A stretch of DNA of 64,000 nucleotides from Phymatolithon calcareum (GCA_977006965.1 OZ345377.1:1674001-1738000); one strand, 5' to 3'. Counted from the first letter of the stretch, positions 46,021 through 57,596 are shown. The notes: generated by a model not told the origin, from the sequence alone. Numbers and translations: made by a program.

Positions 46021-47334
46021 CAGGGGTAGGAGCAATATAATTGGAGAGAATTGGAAGCAAATCGTACTCCAAAATATATATTGCAATTATTCTTGCCACG
46101 AAAATTAAAAATTCCTATTGCTATTCTTTGTCTTAGCAATAATTGCAATAATGCCAATTAATTGCAATTAATTGAAGATTTCTCCCGGTTTTTACATTCC
46201 TCTATTAATTGGACCATCTGCACGCTCGAACAGCCTGGGAGACTAGATGCTGATCCCAAAATCGGCTATTTACTTTCAAAAACAAAGTGACTCGAAAAGC
46301 ACGGGTTCAAGCCTGGAGCGTTGATCAGTAAGGACATAATTTGCAAGATTCCAAAGTCGTTCTACTTCAGCAGTGGAAGCCAAAATAAAATCACAATTGA
46401 TGTGCTCCTCTTCATGAGAACTGTCGTCTCCAGCATTAAGTATGTCTTCAATGCCATCAGGAGCAATCCGTTGCGAAATATGGTGATTCTCGACTAATTC
46501 ATGCAACAATCCTTGACAGACACTACGCTCTCCAGCCGTCATAGTATGCGTCCTCCTTTGCTGTATTTTCACGACACCAGATTCAAAATGAGGATCTGAT
46601 ACAATGGCACTGGTTGCAGAAATGTACTGAGTTCCGAGCCCGCAACCTCCAAGTGGGCTCTGATCAGTGTTAGGATCATTTTTCTGCTGAGAAACAAGCT
46701 GGATAAGTCCATTCAGCATGGCTCGCCCCTTCGACAGGCGAATTCCCTGCTCCTGAAGTTTCTTGGTTACCTTTTTTATAACTTCAAACATGCGATTGTA
46801 GCTTGCACTATCATTAAGGATCTGTCACAGTCCGGATTGTTACTTAGAAAGCTGTGGCGAATCCTAAGGAATCGTTCAAACATGTAAAACAATCCGGACC
46901 AACGAGTCTTGTTTGGCTTGAGAGGTTTCAGATCAGTGAGGTTTCTAAGAGCGGCAGCGCTCTTAATCTTGCGCTAGGCTTACAGCATTGTATCCTCCAT
47001 GCTTTCATTGACAAATGACAGATGACTGCAATATGTATGGCAGCTTGCAAAACTAGCATCTTAGTAGACCGGCAGGTGACGGTCGTCTCCCGATAGTCGC
47101 CCAGCGATAGTCGCCAGGTGTCAGCAGAAGCATTCGTTTGTCTTGGTGGTAACCGTCAACAACAAAGAAGCAATAAATTGGAATTAATTAGAGAATATTT
47201 ACGGCAACAAATAAATTATTGCAATTATTCAGGGAAGAAAAATTAATAATTGGAATTGGAGGGTTTTCGAAAATTAAGTATTGCATTGCACTAATTGCAA
47301 TTAATTTTTTCCAATTAATTTTATCGCACCCCTG
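46021..47334 (-). mobile_element. hAT-family DNA transposon, internally deleted
   Basis: The ends are caggggtagg at 46021 and, in reverse complement, caggggtgcg at 47334, the form typical of hAT terminal inverted repeats. They are flanked by a perfect 8-bp target duplication gtcataat (46013-46020 and 47335-47342), the hAT hallmark. Subterminal regions on both sides are dense in TTGCAATTAATT motifs. Inside is a minus-strand remnant of the transposase C-terminus. At 1314 bp the element is far shorter than autonomous hAT elements. Confidence 0.92.
46276..46975 (-). pseudogene. hAT transposase, C-terminal part
   Basis: The minus strand reads KTRWSGLFYMFERFLR near 46,900, then shifts frame near 46795. 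It continues as an open frame of 171 codons ending DFILASTAEVERLWNLANYV and SRLEPVLFESL. That end matches the hAT dimerisation region (E-V-E-R-L-W, D-x-R-S-R-L-x-P), which holds the transposase oligomer together. The catalytic N-terminal part is missing. The stop at 46276-46278 truncates the usual last few residues. Confidence 0.85.
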
Positions 47335-47521
47335 GTCATAATTGCAATTAATTGCAATTGAATTCAACTTGGTGCCTCCTCCGCCCTCAGGTGTTCATTG
47401 GTTCATGTCATACCCACAAGATTCCTCTTGAGCAATGGCCTGACTGATGTCATCCCCTCAAGTAGGTTGACAAACTATATATTAGCAACAGCAACACTGC
47501 TCACTATTAAGGAATCATCAA

Positions 47522-48147
47522 TTGGCCCGACAGCCTCGGATGTATGGCGAAATGAAAAGGAAGTCGTGGGAAGCCATGGAGACATTGATGGAGGACAACG
47601 TCACTATCGAGGCGATTTGGGTTCCAAGCCACTGTGGGATATCTGGGAACGAGAAAGCCGACGAGCTTGCTCGTCGAGGCATTACGGAATCAGATCTCGT
47701 GACGCATCAAGGCGTACCCTTGACCATGAAAGCCGCGCGGTCCATAATTAAACCGCGCAATTTGATGAAACCAAGAAGTGTACAGTTTCTACCCCGAGAA
47801 CTACGGACTAGTCACAGACGCGCTGAAATCACCCTGAATCAACTTTCCGCAGATGCTGCTCGTTGGTAGCAGCTTTTCACAGGAAGGACGATGGCACGGC
47901 GGACTACGACCCCATGTGCAAGGCCTGTCCAGGTGGAAGCAAAGAGACTGCTGATCACTTAATTCTTCGCAGCAGTGGGCGTGCTTTATCAAGACGGCAG
48001 ACTAATGGAAGGTCAGGCCCTAAAACGGTAGAGGAATTATGTAGGGAGAAACCGCTTGAAGTACTCAAATTCGTGAACAATGAGGGGTTGCTTGACAACC
48101 CCAGATGTTAACTTTAGTTAAGGTCTTCTGCAATAAAGAAAGAAAGA
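47522..48147 (+). mobile_element. LINE family 2, 5'-truncated copy with RNase H
   Basis: Flanked by a 13-bp target duplication aaggaatcatcaa (47509-47521 and 48148-48160) and ending in a tail aataaagaaagaaag. The coding part has the RNase H motif IWVPSHCGISGNEKADELAR, then a frameshift near 47860 and a C-terminal region with CKACPGGSKETADHLI (a Cys-Cys-His motif) and TVEELCREKPLEVLKFVNNEG. This is the end of an RNase H-containing LINE polyprotein. Target-primed insertion with 5' truncation explains the structure. Confidence 0.9.
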
Positions 48148-48289
48148 AAGGAATCATCAACTATGGATGTAATAAGCATCCACTAAGATGACTAAGGTAA
48201 CTACTATCACTTTCCGCCAATGTTGGTCACATTTCCCACACGACATAAACCATGACGCGAGCATCCGGCTGTCGAAAGCAGTAGTGCCC

Positions 48290-49000
48290 CTCGCTACAAC
48301 CAAAGTGGGAGTACGAAATTTTCTGGCGCCATGGATTGCGGAGAAACTATCCAGGAATTCTTTTGGCCGATTGCACAAGCCAGCTATACGACCCAAAATC
48401 ATGTGCAGCACACTTCGAGCAAGGGACCTAAACCAGATACTCAGCCTCACTATGTTAAGGCGCGCGATGAAGAAGCTGCAGTAACTGAAGAGACCGCTCG
48501 TAGAGAGTCCTATGTCGCCAATACTGAAAGTGTACAATGCGGACTACTCCATTGCAGTGATTGTATGCAATATGGCACAGAAAAATCTCAAGGGACCAAT
48601 ACTAAAGGCAGCAAGTAAAGAACTCGCGAGTTCGAGAAAGAAAATTCTCGTCGATTTCCCATCCGACAACTAAGCCATCTTCCGGTTACGAACGTTGCGT
48701 CACTGACTCCAAGCTATCAAGTGGGAGGCTGGGCGGTTCTCCCAGATAAGCACTACCCAGCTCGAACAGAGATTCCGAGACAAGGTTCCAGAATACCCAT
48801 CACCGCTTAAGGAAAGGCTGGGCAAGATTCTCGCGAATGGTCCGGAAATCGTAGATGTAGGACGAGCTCCCGATGACCCCGAATGTTTCCGTAGTAAGTT
48901 GAAGATGGAGATCTTTTGCGAGAAGACGAATGGAAATCTGCGTTTTCCCTCGCCTAGCATGGAGCGTAACGACGTACTTGCGGAGACAGGCACTAGATTT
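48290..49000 (+). pseudogene. LINE family 1 remnant, heavily frameshifted
   Basis: Reading across frames gives, in order, LQPKWEYEIFWRHGL (compare LIQPRWEYAIHLTPWT), IQEFFWPIAQ (compare ERTFFSQVLGPIAK), SRKKILVDF and IKWEAGRFSQISTTQLEQRF (compare VKWAFGRFPPLSTTLLEDKF). The order and spacing match the copies at 60.8-63.7 kb, so this is the same family after many indels. No target duplication was seen. Confidence 0.7.
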
Positions 49001-50671
49001 TTATCGATAATTACTTTTTCGTCATGCTAGAAATTGATCAGTATTACTCAACATGTCCACATGAGGTAATTTCTCTTTCAGTTACTTTGGCGAGTGAAGA
49101 AAAACAAAAGTATATTTTTATTTAAAAGTTATTAACGCATCTGCTGACGCTTGGGACAGCTTTCCTAGGGCCAAGAGGTTTTGGCTAGATTCTGTCTATG
49201 GAAAAGTTTCTTTTCTTGTTGGTGTAACACAATTCAGTGGACTAAAAAAACCCACCTCTGGTCTCCTTCGGGGACCTCGAGGGGGAAAATTACTCCTACT
49301 TTGGCGAGTGAGAGAACAGCCACTTCAACGCATAATTTGAATGATATAGAGATCTCTACAAATAAAAATTCCTTTACTCGAGAAAAAAACTAAGTTTCTT
49401 CTTTGGTCAGATGATATTAGGAAAGTAGCGTTCATCATATATGGCGTTGTGCGATAGAGCATAAGTTGTCCCCAAGCTTCGGGACAACCGACCGATCGCC
49501 TTCTGCACTGCCAATCGACGGAAAGGACCGCCGGAAAATCGGAAGATCATGCGGAACTGTCCTCTATCTGGTAATATTCCATGGACTTCCCTTCGTTTTG
49601 GACTAGGCAAACAGTCAAGGAATTCGAGTAAAGCTCTGCGTGAAAGGGCACATTGTTCATGTCGCCCCAATTTCGATATGTCACGGATAATGGATTCTTC
49701 GGAAAATGGAGCTGGTGGCGTGTAGCGTATACAATGGCGGTCCCTGGTTGGAGTATGGACTCGAAGTGGCTGACTTTTCAGGCACGCAACGCAGAGGCTG
49801 TAGAATTGGTATTTGTTCCCCGATTCTTCCTCAATTAGGATTAAGGTCGAGCTATTTGCGCATTTCTTCTAATTATGCGTAAATACAGGCTTTTTGCAAA
49901 TGGAAAGTTTTTGCCAGCAGCTCAAGCCGATGGCCTTAATATTGGGCAGGCTGCGGACCTGTCCCTGAAGTCAGGGAGATAACTAAGTGTAACCGCTCGA
50001 TCGTGAGATCAGATTGGTGCGCAGCAAAAATTATCATTACAGTCCGTCACCGCAAAGATCAGAGCGAGATTTTGTTATTAACCAAATCCATCATAGTATT
50101 TCTTTATTGCCCAATCACAGCCATCTTTATCTCAGCCGCTGACATTGAATGTAAACGGTATCAAATACACAGTCCAATAATTGGCCAAGTATATATGATA
50201 CATGTCACCTTCAATAGTCACGCCATCACGCGCAAGGGGCCACAGTACTGGAATGAATAGTTGGAGGCTTACATTTCGCCAGCTTACTGTTCATCTGTAC
50301 TGCTGGATTAGGAGCGTAGTCCTGATGCGTACTGCGCTTACATCCCCACTGTAAGAGGTCCAGGACAGTCACGCATGCCACGGCTTTTTGTCGTGCCCAG
50401 CCTGCCGTAATGGGCAATTTAGATGAAGGCTGCCTCGTTGACGCACCAACAGCTGGCTTCGCTTCGTCTCCTCGCGCCGGTATCACCGTCGCCCGATCCG
50501 TTCCCTGTGCCAGGAAATGCTACCGGCACGCCGCTTGCCCTCCAAGCTCTAACTCCCCCCTGCTGGTGACACCGTTCGCCAGAGTCGCCCCTGCAAGCCG
50601 CGCCCAATTCAGCAGCTGGCGGTGTCTGCACCTCCCAGTCCAACAGCAACAGCGCTGCGCGTTCGCGTACA
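49001..50671. other. No recognisable gene; upstream region of the zinc-finger gene
   Basis: Short ORFs only. From about 50250 the sequence becomes C-rich and resembles a host promoter and 5' untranslated region. A minus-strand ORF at 49407-49670 has no recognisable domain. Confidence 0.4.
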
Positions 50672-52195
50672 ATGTCCATGCTGCCAAGTTTTCATTCGAC
50701 CTTCGGTCCGGATTCTACTCTAACAGTTCCCTCCGCGCTCCCCGCTGCCGCCGACACGGGCTCCGTTTCCATTGGCGACTTCGCTCACCCCGGTGCCCGC
50801 AAGCGCGAAGACGACAGTTTCGTCGCCCCACGCAGCTCGGGTACGAGCAGCGGCCCCGGACCGATTCGTTCCACTCCCGCTCGTGGCGAGGAGTCAGCCG
50901 TTGTTCCCAGCACCGCCACAAGTAGCGGCTCTGGTGCCGCCGCTCTGCTTCGCCCCGGTGAGGATTCCGTCGCAACCAGTACCGCCATCGGTGTGAACAG
51001 TGGAAGCACAGGCAGCGGCAGCTCACGTCCTCCTGCTGCGCTGGACCCACTCCCGTTTGACAAGTTTGGTCTTTCCCTCGACGGGTCAGCCTACATCTGC
51101 ACCGGCTCCAGCAAACGCGGACGAACGCGGTCCGTTCACGGTGCCACCTACCGTACACTCTTAGGCGGCTCCGAGTCCCTGCTGCGTAACGGCTCCGTGT
51201 CCGGTGTTGCGTATTCGTTTGGGAGTCAATCGAGATCTCTCGCCGCCCGATTAGGTGTTCTCGAGGACTCGACTACCATTCCACGCGACGTTGAAGCTGC
51301 CCTCTTTGCTGTCGCCACCAACCCCATCGACACCCACCATTCGTTTCAATCGTCGGTAATGGCTCGCCCAGTTCCTCCGCCCGGAGCTGCTGCCATATTC
51401 CCGGGACCCACCAAATCAGACTTCTCCGGCCTGTGGAGCACATATGAACCCGCCGCGGCTGCGTTTGACTCTGGGTCCCCCGAGGAGAACAACCGCGTCA
51501 ATCCTGACGCCATATTGCCGCCGCGCAGTCCAGCGCGGCCGCTGGGACATCCGGTAGAGTTTCTGCCTGTCACCTCAGCGCCTCCACCAGTGCCGACAAC
51601 AGTGCCGACACCGTCTGTGCCTCCAGTGTTGACAACATCTCCTCATGAAGCGTTCCAGAATCAGTTCGAATCACAGCAACTGAGCCACCGTCTAGCGCAG
51701 CAGCGAATCAAAAGTGGTGGTACTAGTGGAAACCGGGTGAGTAGCGGACGAGTCGAAAAGCGACCTCATTCGCCGGTGGGAGAGAAGTGTGTGATTTGTT
51801 CAGCCGTGCTGCGCACACGGGCAATTCTGCACAATCATATGCGAGTTGCGCATAAGACCAGTAGCGACCATCGATGTCCAGAGTGCGACGCTGAATTCCC
51901 ATGGAAATCAACTTTGGGAAATCACATCAGGCTTGTGCATCGGAAAGAGCGGCCGTACAATTGCAGTTTTTGCAACAAGGCGTTCCGGTGGAGCTCGCAT
52001 CTGGAGGAACACATATGGGTGACCCACGAGAAGCGTAAGCCGTTTAAGTGCGAAATATGCGGTAAAGACTTTGGTCGCAAGAATAATATGCAGAAACATA
52101 TCCGCAAGGTGCATGAAGAGCAGGCTGCTCGCTCCGCTGCTAACGATCCCTCCCGCGCAGGTGAGACTCGCGGTAATGGGTTTTTGGATCAGTGA
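50672..52195 (+). CDS. C2H2 zinc-finger protein, four fingers
   Basis: A 507-residue frame; the ATG at 50672 is the first in its frame after a stop near 50566. Residues 1-365 are low complexity (Ser, Pro, Ala, Gly, Thr) with no domain. The C-terminal part has four C2H2 fingers with Cys pairs starting at residues 373 (CVIC), 402 (CPEC), 431 (CSFC) and 460 (CEIC). Each ends in a His-x4-His or similar spacing (HMRVAH, HIRLVH, HIWVTH, HIRKVH). Fingers 2 to 4 are joined by TGEKP-like linkers (RKERPY, KRKPFK), which favours sequence-specific DNA binding, so a nuclear transcription factor is likely. No intron is needed. The GC-rich, codon-biased sequence looks like a host gene rather than a transposon. 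The target and pathway are unknown. Confidence 0.85.
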   Translation: MSMLPSFHSTFGPDSTLTVPSALPAAADTGSVSIGDFAHPGARKREDDSFVAPRSSGTSSGPGPIRSTPARGEESAVVPSTATSSGSGAAALLRPGEDSVATSTAIGVNSGSTGSGSSRPPAALDPLPFDKFGLSLDGSAYICTGSSKRGRTRSVHGATYRTLLGGSESLLRNGSVSGVAYSFGSQSRSLAARLGVLEDSTTIPRDVEAALFAVATNPIDTHHSFQSSVMARPVPPPGAAAIFPGPTKSDFSGLWSTYEPAAAAFDSGSPEENNRVNPDAILPPRSPARPLGHPVEFLPVTSAPPPVPTTVPTPSVPPVLTTSPHEAFQNQFESQQLSHRLAQQRIKSGGTSGNRVSSGRVEKRPHSPVGEKCVICSAVLRTRAILHNHMRVAHKTSSDHRCPECDAEFPWKSTLGNHIRLVHRKERPYNCSFCNKAFRWSSHLEEHIWVTHEKRKPFKCEICGKDFGRKNNMQKHIRKVHEEQAARSAANDPSRAGETRGNGFLDQ

Positions 52196-53176
52196 AGAGG
52201 TTTAGCTCAAATGTAAAACACAAAAACTACAGACCGCATTTGCTTTACTGTTGCGAAAATGAAGATGCCACGTCTCAAACTTATCAGACTGGCATCCCGA
52301 ATATTCTTTCTAGTTTTTTAGTTCTGGAGTCAAGGTAAACACTTCCGGTCTGCTGAGGAATCGTGACGTATCTGCATTGCTTGTTTCATGCAATTACCGC
52401 ATCTGGCAAGATCGATGTATGGAAGTTGCGCCCTCTTATCGCTCTCAATCCGGGGCAAAGACGACCGATTGGGCATCTACGCCCAGAAGCAGCCCACGAG
52501 CAATCAGCATTTGCTGGAAAAGAGTTATGAGCGGAAGGATCGGAGCGGAGCGACACGAGGAGTGTTCTGAGGGACCCAGAAATTAGAAGACTGCTTGGGC
52601 GACTTTCGGATTCTGTAGAAAAATGTATCGACGATTACTATAAACTTCGTCGCCACTGGCGCTTCCGTCGGCATCATATGTTGAGTTTGTGAGAGCAGAG
52701 GAAAAAATGGCTATTGGCAATAACTCCCTTCTCAGCCATGTGGAAATCAAAAACCGCAACGGTTGCAATATGTTCTAAACAGAATTCTACATTTCGTGTA
52801 CAACCCCTGTCGTTTTAAACAAAGGCAGTGAGAGTCTCATGCGGCATTTTCGAGTGATGCGCATCCAGGATATGATACCTGTCCCCCAGAGAGTAGTTAC
52901 GAAAAAAATTGGATTTCCATGGTCCGATACATAATCGGGGTAAATATGTGGACCGATTGTCTCAGATTTCAGGGTCCTAAATTGCCGGGAGCCGCAGCGT
53001 AGAATTTAACCAACAATGTGGCGTCGTGCAATCATCGGAGGCTTTCAACCACGTCACCTCGAGCTCTCCCACCTGAGCTTATAGAGAACGACAGCCTAAG
53101 AAATACCGAGAAACAATACCCAGAAGCAATCGCGAAGCCCAGAATATCGAGATACTGCGCGACACAAAAAATCGCA
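52196..53176. other. Intergenic region
   Basis: 3' flank of the zinc-finger gene and 5' flank of the reductase gene. Short ORFs lack domains. The reductase frame is open from a GTG at 53018, but the first in-frame ATG is at 53177. Confidence 0.5.
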
Positions 53177-54115
53177 ATGCCAGGCCCTGCTAGAGCTCTG
53201 CTCGTCGTGGGGGCAATGGGCGAGCTGGGTCTCCACACGGTAACCGCAGCGTGTGCGTCAGATGGATGGGAAGGCCCCGTGGTCGCGACGTATCGTTCTC
53301 GATCACCAACGGCGTCACAGAGGAACGCGCTGCGTGCGACGTGGATTCATCTCGACTGCGCGGACCACAAAGCTGTACGGCAGCTGATGGCAAGCGCAGA
53401 GTATCGGATTGGTGCTGTGATCTACTGTGCGGTACCGCGGCACGGCGGGGCAAATCAGTCTGGCGCAGATGACATTCGTGCCGGAATTGTGGACGATGTC
53501 GTCGCGTGCGCAGAGGCTTCTGCAATGGTAGGGGCGCGGTTTGTCGCCGTGTCGACGGATCTTGTGTTTGACGGTTGCAAAGCAGCCGGAGAGAAGTACA
53601 CCGAGCGCGATGCGACAAGCCCGACGAATGCATACGGGAGGTACAAGGTGGAGATGGAACGAGCGCTGGGGAATATCTCTGGGGCTATTGTGATTGCGCG
53701 AACAAGTCTAATTCTCACTTTGGCGGAAAGCAAGAACGGGACGCACGGGAAGGGTGTACGGTTTGTGGCTGACGCTGTTGCTGGAAAACATGGGGAAATT
53801 GCGATATTTGAGGATGAGTTGCGCAACATGAGCTTTGGGGATGAGCTCGGGCGTGGGCTTGTGGAGTTGGCAGGGCCGGGATGTGCGCATACGGGGATTA
53901 TTCATCTGGTCAGTGATGAGACGACGAATCGATGGGAGTTGGCGAAATTGTTGGCGAAGAAATTCGGCATGGAGGATAAGTTGGGGGTGTTTGCTAAGAG
54001 TGGGCTGTCGAGAAACTCTGGGATGAATCGTCCGCTGAATTGTGGGATGTCTAATGAGCTGTGCGGAAAGGTTTTGAAGACGAAGATGCGCGGCATTACT
54101 GAACGTCTTGGGTAA
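53177..54115 (+). CDS. RmlD-like NAD(P)-dependent reductase (extended SDR)
   Basis: 312 residues. The glycine-rich nucleotide-binding loop is VVGAMGELG at the N-terminus, the strand VSTDLVFDG carries the Ser/Thr typical of dTDP-4-dehydrorhamnose reductase relatives, and NAYGRYKVE holds the catalytic Tyr-x3-Lys. The C-terminal part (HLVSDETTNRWELAKLLAKKFG) matches the RmlD substrate-binding region. The family reduces 4-keto sugar nucleotides; it also includes the non-catalytic beta subunit of methionine adenosyltransferase, so the substrate is not certain. The start is the first ATG of the frame. An upstream in-frame extension from 53018 lacks an ATG; if it is used through an upstream exon it would add about 50 residues. 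No intron is evident. It lies about 1 kb from the zinc-finger gene on the same strand, with no sign of functional linkage. Confidence 0.85.
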   Translation: MPGPARALLVVGAMGELGLHTVTAACASDGWEGPVVATYRSRSPTASQRNALRATWIHLDCADHKAVRQLMASAEYRIGAVIYCAVPRHGGANQSGADDIRAGIVDDVVACAEASAMVGARFVAVSTDLVFDGCKAAGEKYTERDATSPTNAYGRYKVEMERALGNISGAIVIARTSLILTLAESKNGTHGKGVRFVADAVAGKHGEIAIFEDELRNMSFGDELGRGLVELAGPGCAHTGIIHLVSDETTNRWELAKLLAKKFGMEDKLGVFAKSGLSRNSGMNRPLNCGMSNELCGKVLKTKMRGITERLG

Positions 54116-54249
54116 GCATTGACCGGGAAAGTTGCTCCAATGGAGTGCAGCAAGCAAGTAGGCCTTCTCAAGCATACCGATTTGCTCAGGTTGAGGTGTT
54201 ACCTTCTTTGGCACTATAGTGATAGGTACACGATCTGGGCCCTATACCT

Positions 54250-54480
54250 ATTTCTTTCTTTATTACGGAAAGATCGCACACGCATAAGGAAAGCGTCTCA
54301 AGCTGTTTGAAAACAGCCTCTCATTGTTCAGCAACTTGAGTACGTCTAGTGGTGTCGCGCGGCATAATTCCTCTACAGTGTTGATGCCCACTCGTCCAAT
54401 AAATATTTGCATGGCGGTGTCGGGATACTTGGATATTCGAAAACTGGGCGAAGATATGCGCCTCTTCAGCCAGAACATTC
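54250..54480 (-). pseudogene. LINE family 2 remnant, 3' end
   Basis: The minus strand reads NTVEELCRATPLDVLKLLNNERL, closely matching TVEELCREKPLEVLKFVNNEG in the copy at 48.0 kb. It ends in aataaagaaagaaa (plus-strand tttctttctttatt at about 54252). Only the last 70 or so codons and the tail remain. No clear target duplication. Confidence 0.75.
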
Positions 54481-55587
54481 ACATTGAGTTTGTTCCAGTG
54501 CCCTAAATCTCCCTATATCATTATACTATGATATCTAAGAAAGAGAAAACTAGCACTAAGTGCTAGTCCTAGTGTTAGTAGTCTCTTTCCCCCATACCAG
54601 GGGGCTCTAGGTTTACTGCTATAAAATCATAACCATGCACTATGATGTTATTCACTGCTCGAGAACAGGAGCGGTGACATCGGTACGGTCGATCGATCGA
54701 TCGATCTTGGGCATGCCAGCGTTTACACCATTTTCATGAATTCTCATTCACGTCCCTTTTTCAGACGGCGCAACCATCGTGGTTGGCCAAAAACTCTTCA
54801 TGATGGAGAGCATTCGGCCCACCATTGCACTGTACTCATTGTACAGTACTGTACAGCCTTTGCCCGTGTGCAGAAATTGTGGGAAAAACAGTGACATGTT
54901 CGTAGTTGTTTCTAATCCAGAGTTACACAGTTAGAGAAGACTCGGGAGTGACTCTGGAAACGATTTTTTGTAAGTCACACGGGATCCGTTATCATCTCAA
55001 TGTCGTTGAGAGACCATTGGTTATGATACTGCAGGATAGTACGAGACAAATAGTACTGTACCTATGATCAGCCGATTATAACCACAGGTCGAGAAAGCTG
55101 GATGCTTACACAAGCCCGCACGAAGGTGTTTCTCAATCCTGTGTCATACGTACGAATTAACGTATTCTTCCCTGACCAATCATATATTAGACAGCTGATT
55201 TAAGTCCACGAATCAGTCCACGAATTTCTTAATTGACCAATTCGTTACAAAACTCGAATTGTGCATGTGCAGATTGCACCCTTGTGTTAATGTACGGTAT
55301 CATATTGTGTATCGTCCTGTACGCGTCATGGGTGATGCGCACGTATGATATGTGTACGAGTCTGGGCAATCTGCAGATTATCTGTGCGAGGTATCCTAAT
55401 GCTCGATTTTGTTTCAAGATTTATTGTCCCGATCGCCTCCTGCAACAGTAACCGACTCGGCCTCGTCCGGCTGCCCCGTTTTTCTCTTCCTGTTGTGCTG
55501 CTCTGTGCCCTCCCTGAGCCCGTATCTGCTGCGTCTCCTCAATTGTAGCACACAGTCTCTCCCTGCATCCAGCGGCATCGCTCAGCC
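54481..55587. other. Upstream region of the bestrophin-like gene
   Basis: No gene seen. It contains a perfect 16-bp palindrome tgtacagtactgtaca at 54840-54855 and a short cgat tandem run near 54690. The last 150 bases are C/T-rich as in a promoter or 5' untranslated leader. Confidence 0.45.
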
Positions 55588-57596
55588 ATGAACAACGACA
55601 TCACCGTCCAGGTCGAGCCGATTGCCAAGTCCGCCGGTGTCTCAGGTTCAACGATTGAAGAGCCGCGCCGCTCCAGTGCTTGTGATTCTATCAGCAGCGG
55701 CAGTTTCGCTCTTGATGACTACTGGGGCGAGAGCACCTCTCCTGCGCCCGAGTACAGGGGTATGTCTTGAACGTTCACATAACTCCGGCAGTGGCGTTTG
55801 CCTTGGTTACATGCGTCTAATTCCTGTTTTCTTGACGATGAATTGCGATTCGTTTCTCTGTTGAGCGCGCTGGGCAGATGTTGACGGCGAGAATGCACTC
55901 ACGCGCCCGGACAAGGTAAGCTGTCTGCGTCTTGTGCACCCCGCGGTCAAGCAAACTCTTTCCATTTTCCTGACCGAATTGCATGTATCTTTCATTGTTC
56001 ATCTGAACAATTGCTCAGCAAAAGTCCCGCCCTGGATCGTTTTACTGGATTAGAACCGTCATCCGTGGTCGCTCTTTCTCCCTTCTACCGATGTCTCTCT
56101 CCGTTGGATGGAGTATCCTTGCTGTCTATTTTTCGTGGCTTGCCGCGAGAAATTATAAGAAGCGAAGCGACTGTCGAGTCTGGTGTACCCCGATTGCACT
56201 TGAGAGTACAACCCACAGCTATGTAAGCAATTGCGCCTTCCCAGCACCTCGCCCTGGGACGCCCCGCCCCGCCGAGATGCGACCCTTTTTCAATGCTGAC
56301 CCAAATTTCTTTATCCTATCCCGTCGTATTGAATCGAAATACGCGCTCAGATCGGGTTTGCACTTTTCCTTCTCCTCGGATTCCGCGTCAATGAATCGTA
56401 TGCCCGTTATGTATGTACTTTCTCTCCTTGTCTTGTTCCGCGTTGGACGCGTGGTTGCTTGCACAGTGTCTGACAATTACGACATCGTCAACTCGAATGC
56501 ACGTATGTAAACTATGGGCAGATGGAAGGGATGAAAATTTGGACAAATATCGCCGGTACTGTCAGCTCGTTCTCCAAGTATGTCGTGCAGGCCTTTCCGC
56601 CAGGAATGTTCCATCCCGGCGATCGCGAGCGTATTCTTGGTTTTCTCGTCGCATTCCCGGTTGCACTCAAGCGTGAACTTCGTGACGAAAAGACGTTGAG
56701 CGAGCTTAAGCATGTTCTCGCACCCGAGGATCTCGCCGAACTACAAAGCGCACCGAGTATGACTTCTCATGCACTCTACGTGCTCTCCGCCTATATGCTG
56801 AAGGCACAAAAGAAGGAGAATCGTTTCCCACAAACATTCCTTGTGGTACGTATTCGAATCAATGCCGGTGGTTCATCGAGATTTACAATTCGGCGAAGCC
56901 GTGCGAATAGAGGGGATCATTCGTATCGATTTCTAACTTGTTCGTTTACGACTTCTGTTTATCACCAATTCAGCATCTTATTAATTGGATTGCGGACCTT
57001 GCCTCTGCGGCTGACATGTGCATGCAAATCAAACGCATGCCTTGTGCTTTTAGTTATGTCGCACATCTGCGCACCTTCCTTGCGCTTTGGCTGTTGATGT
57101 AAGTATTCGCTCACGCCTTTGTTCAATCGCTGTGCGGCAAATCAGAAGTAGAATACTGATACGATCTGTTTTTCCGCACTTGACAGACTTCCCTTCACTC
57201 TCGTCGAGTTCCTTGGTTGGGGTACACCTCTGATGGTTGCCTTCATTACGTATGGTCTTGTCGGCATTGAGCTGAATGCTGCCGAGTTGGAAAACCCATT
57301 CGGAAAAGGTATTTTGCTGACTTGCCGTCAATCTTTTTCCTTCCGAAGCACAGGACGACTAATTGTTCTAATATGCATCTTGTGTGTCATCTGCGGCTAT
57401 GGATGCGTTTTGTTGAACAGATTACAACGACTTACCGCTAGGAAGGATCACGGAACAAATTCAAAACGGAGTTATAGCCACGTTCAGGGCTGCGCAAGCG
57501 GGTTCTAGGAGATACGTTCACGAGGTGTCGAAGCCTGAACCTCCTGCAGGTCGTAGATTCTGGCTCGATATTTCTAGTGATGACAAAGTCGATTAA
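55588..57596 (+). CDS. Bestrophin-like anion channel, eight exons
   Basis: Proposed exons: 55588-55759, 55878-55915, 56019-56222, 56351-56410, 56522-56845, 56974-57098, 57187-57308 and 57421-57596, giving 406 residues. All introns begin GT and end AG, are 88-128 bases long, and leave one continuous frame. Bestrophin/UPF0187 marks: a first membrane segment in exon 3 (SLSVGWSILAVYFSWLA), GFALFLLLGFRVNESYARY in exon 4 (family pattern L-L-x-F-R-x-N-x-S-Y-x-R), and FPPGMF...VALKRELR in exon 5. They continue with IKRMPCAFSYVAHLRTFLALW, the hydrophobic exon 7 ending LVGIELNAAELENPFG, and DYNDLPL in exon 8, the acidic cluster used for calcium sensing in animal bestrophins. The role would be chloride or other anion flux across a membrane; in plants and algae relatives sit in thylakoids, but no targeting signal was resolved here. 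The N-terminal exons 1 and 2 are polar and least certain. Confidence 0.85.

Noticed and set aside
50410-50925. 171-codon plus-strand ORF overlapping the zinc-finger gene
   Set aside because: It is kept open by GC-rich composition; it overlaps the zinc-finger frame and has no domain.
53018-53176. Upstream start of the reductase at 53018
   Set aside because: That codon is GTG, and the 53 residues before the ATG at 53177 show no conserved domain. The Rossmann fold begins right after 53177.
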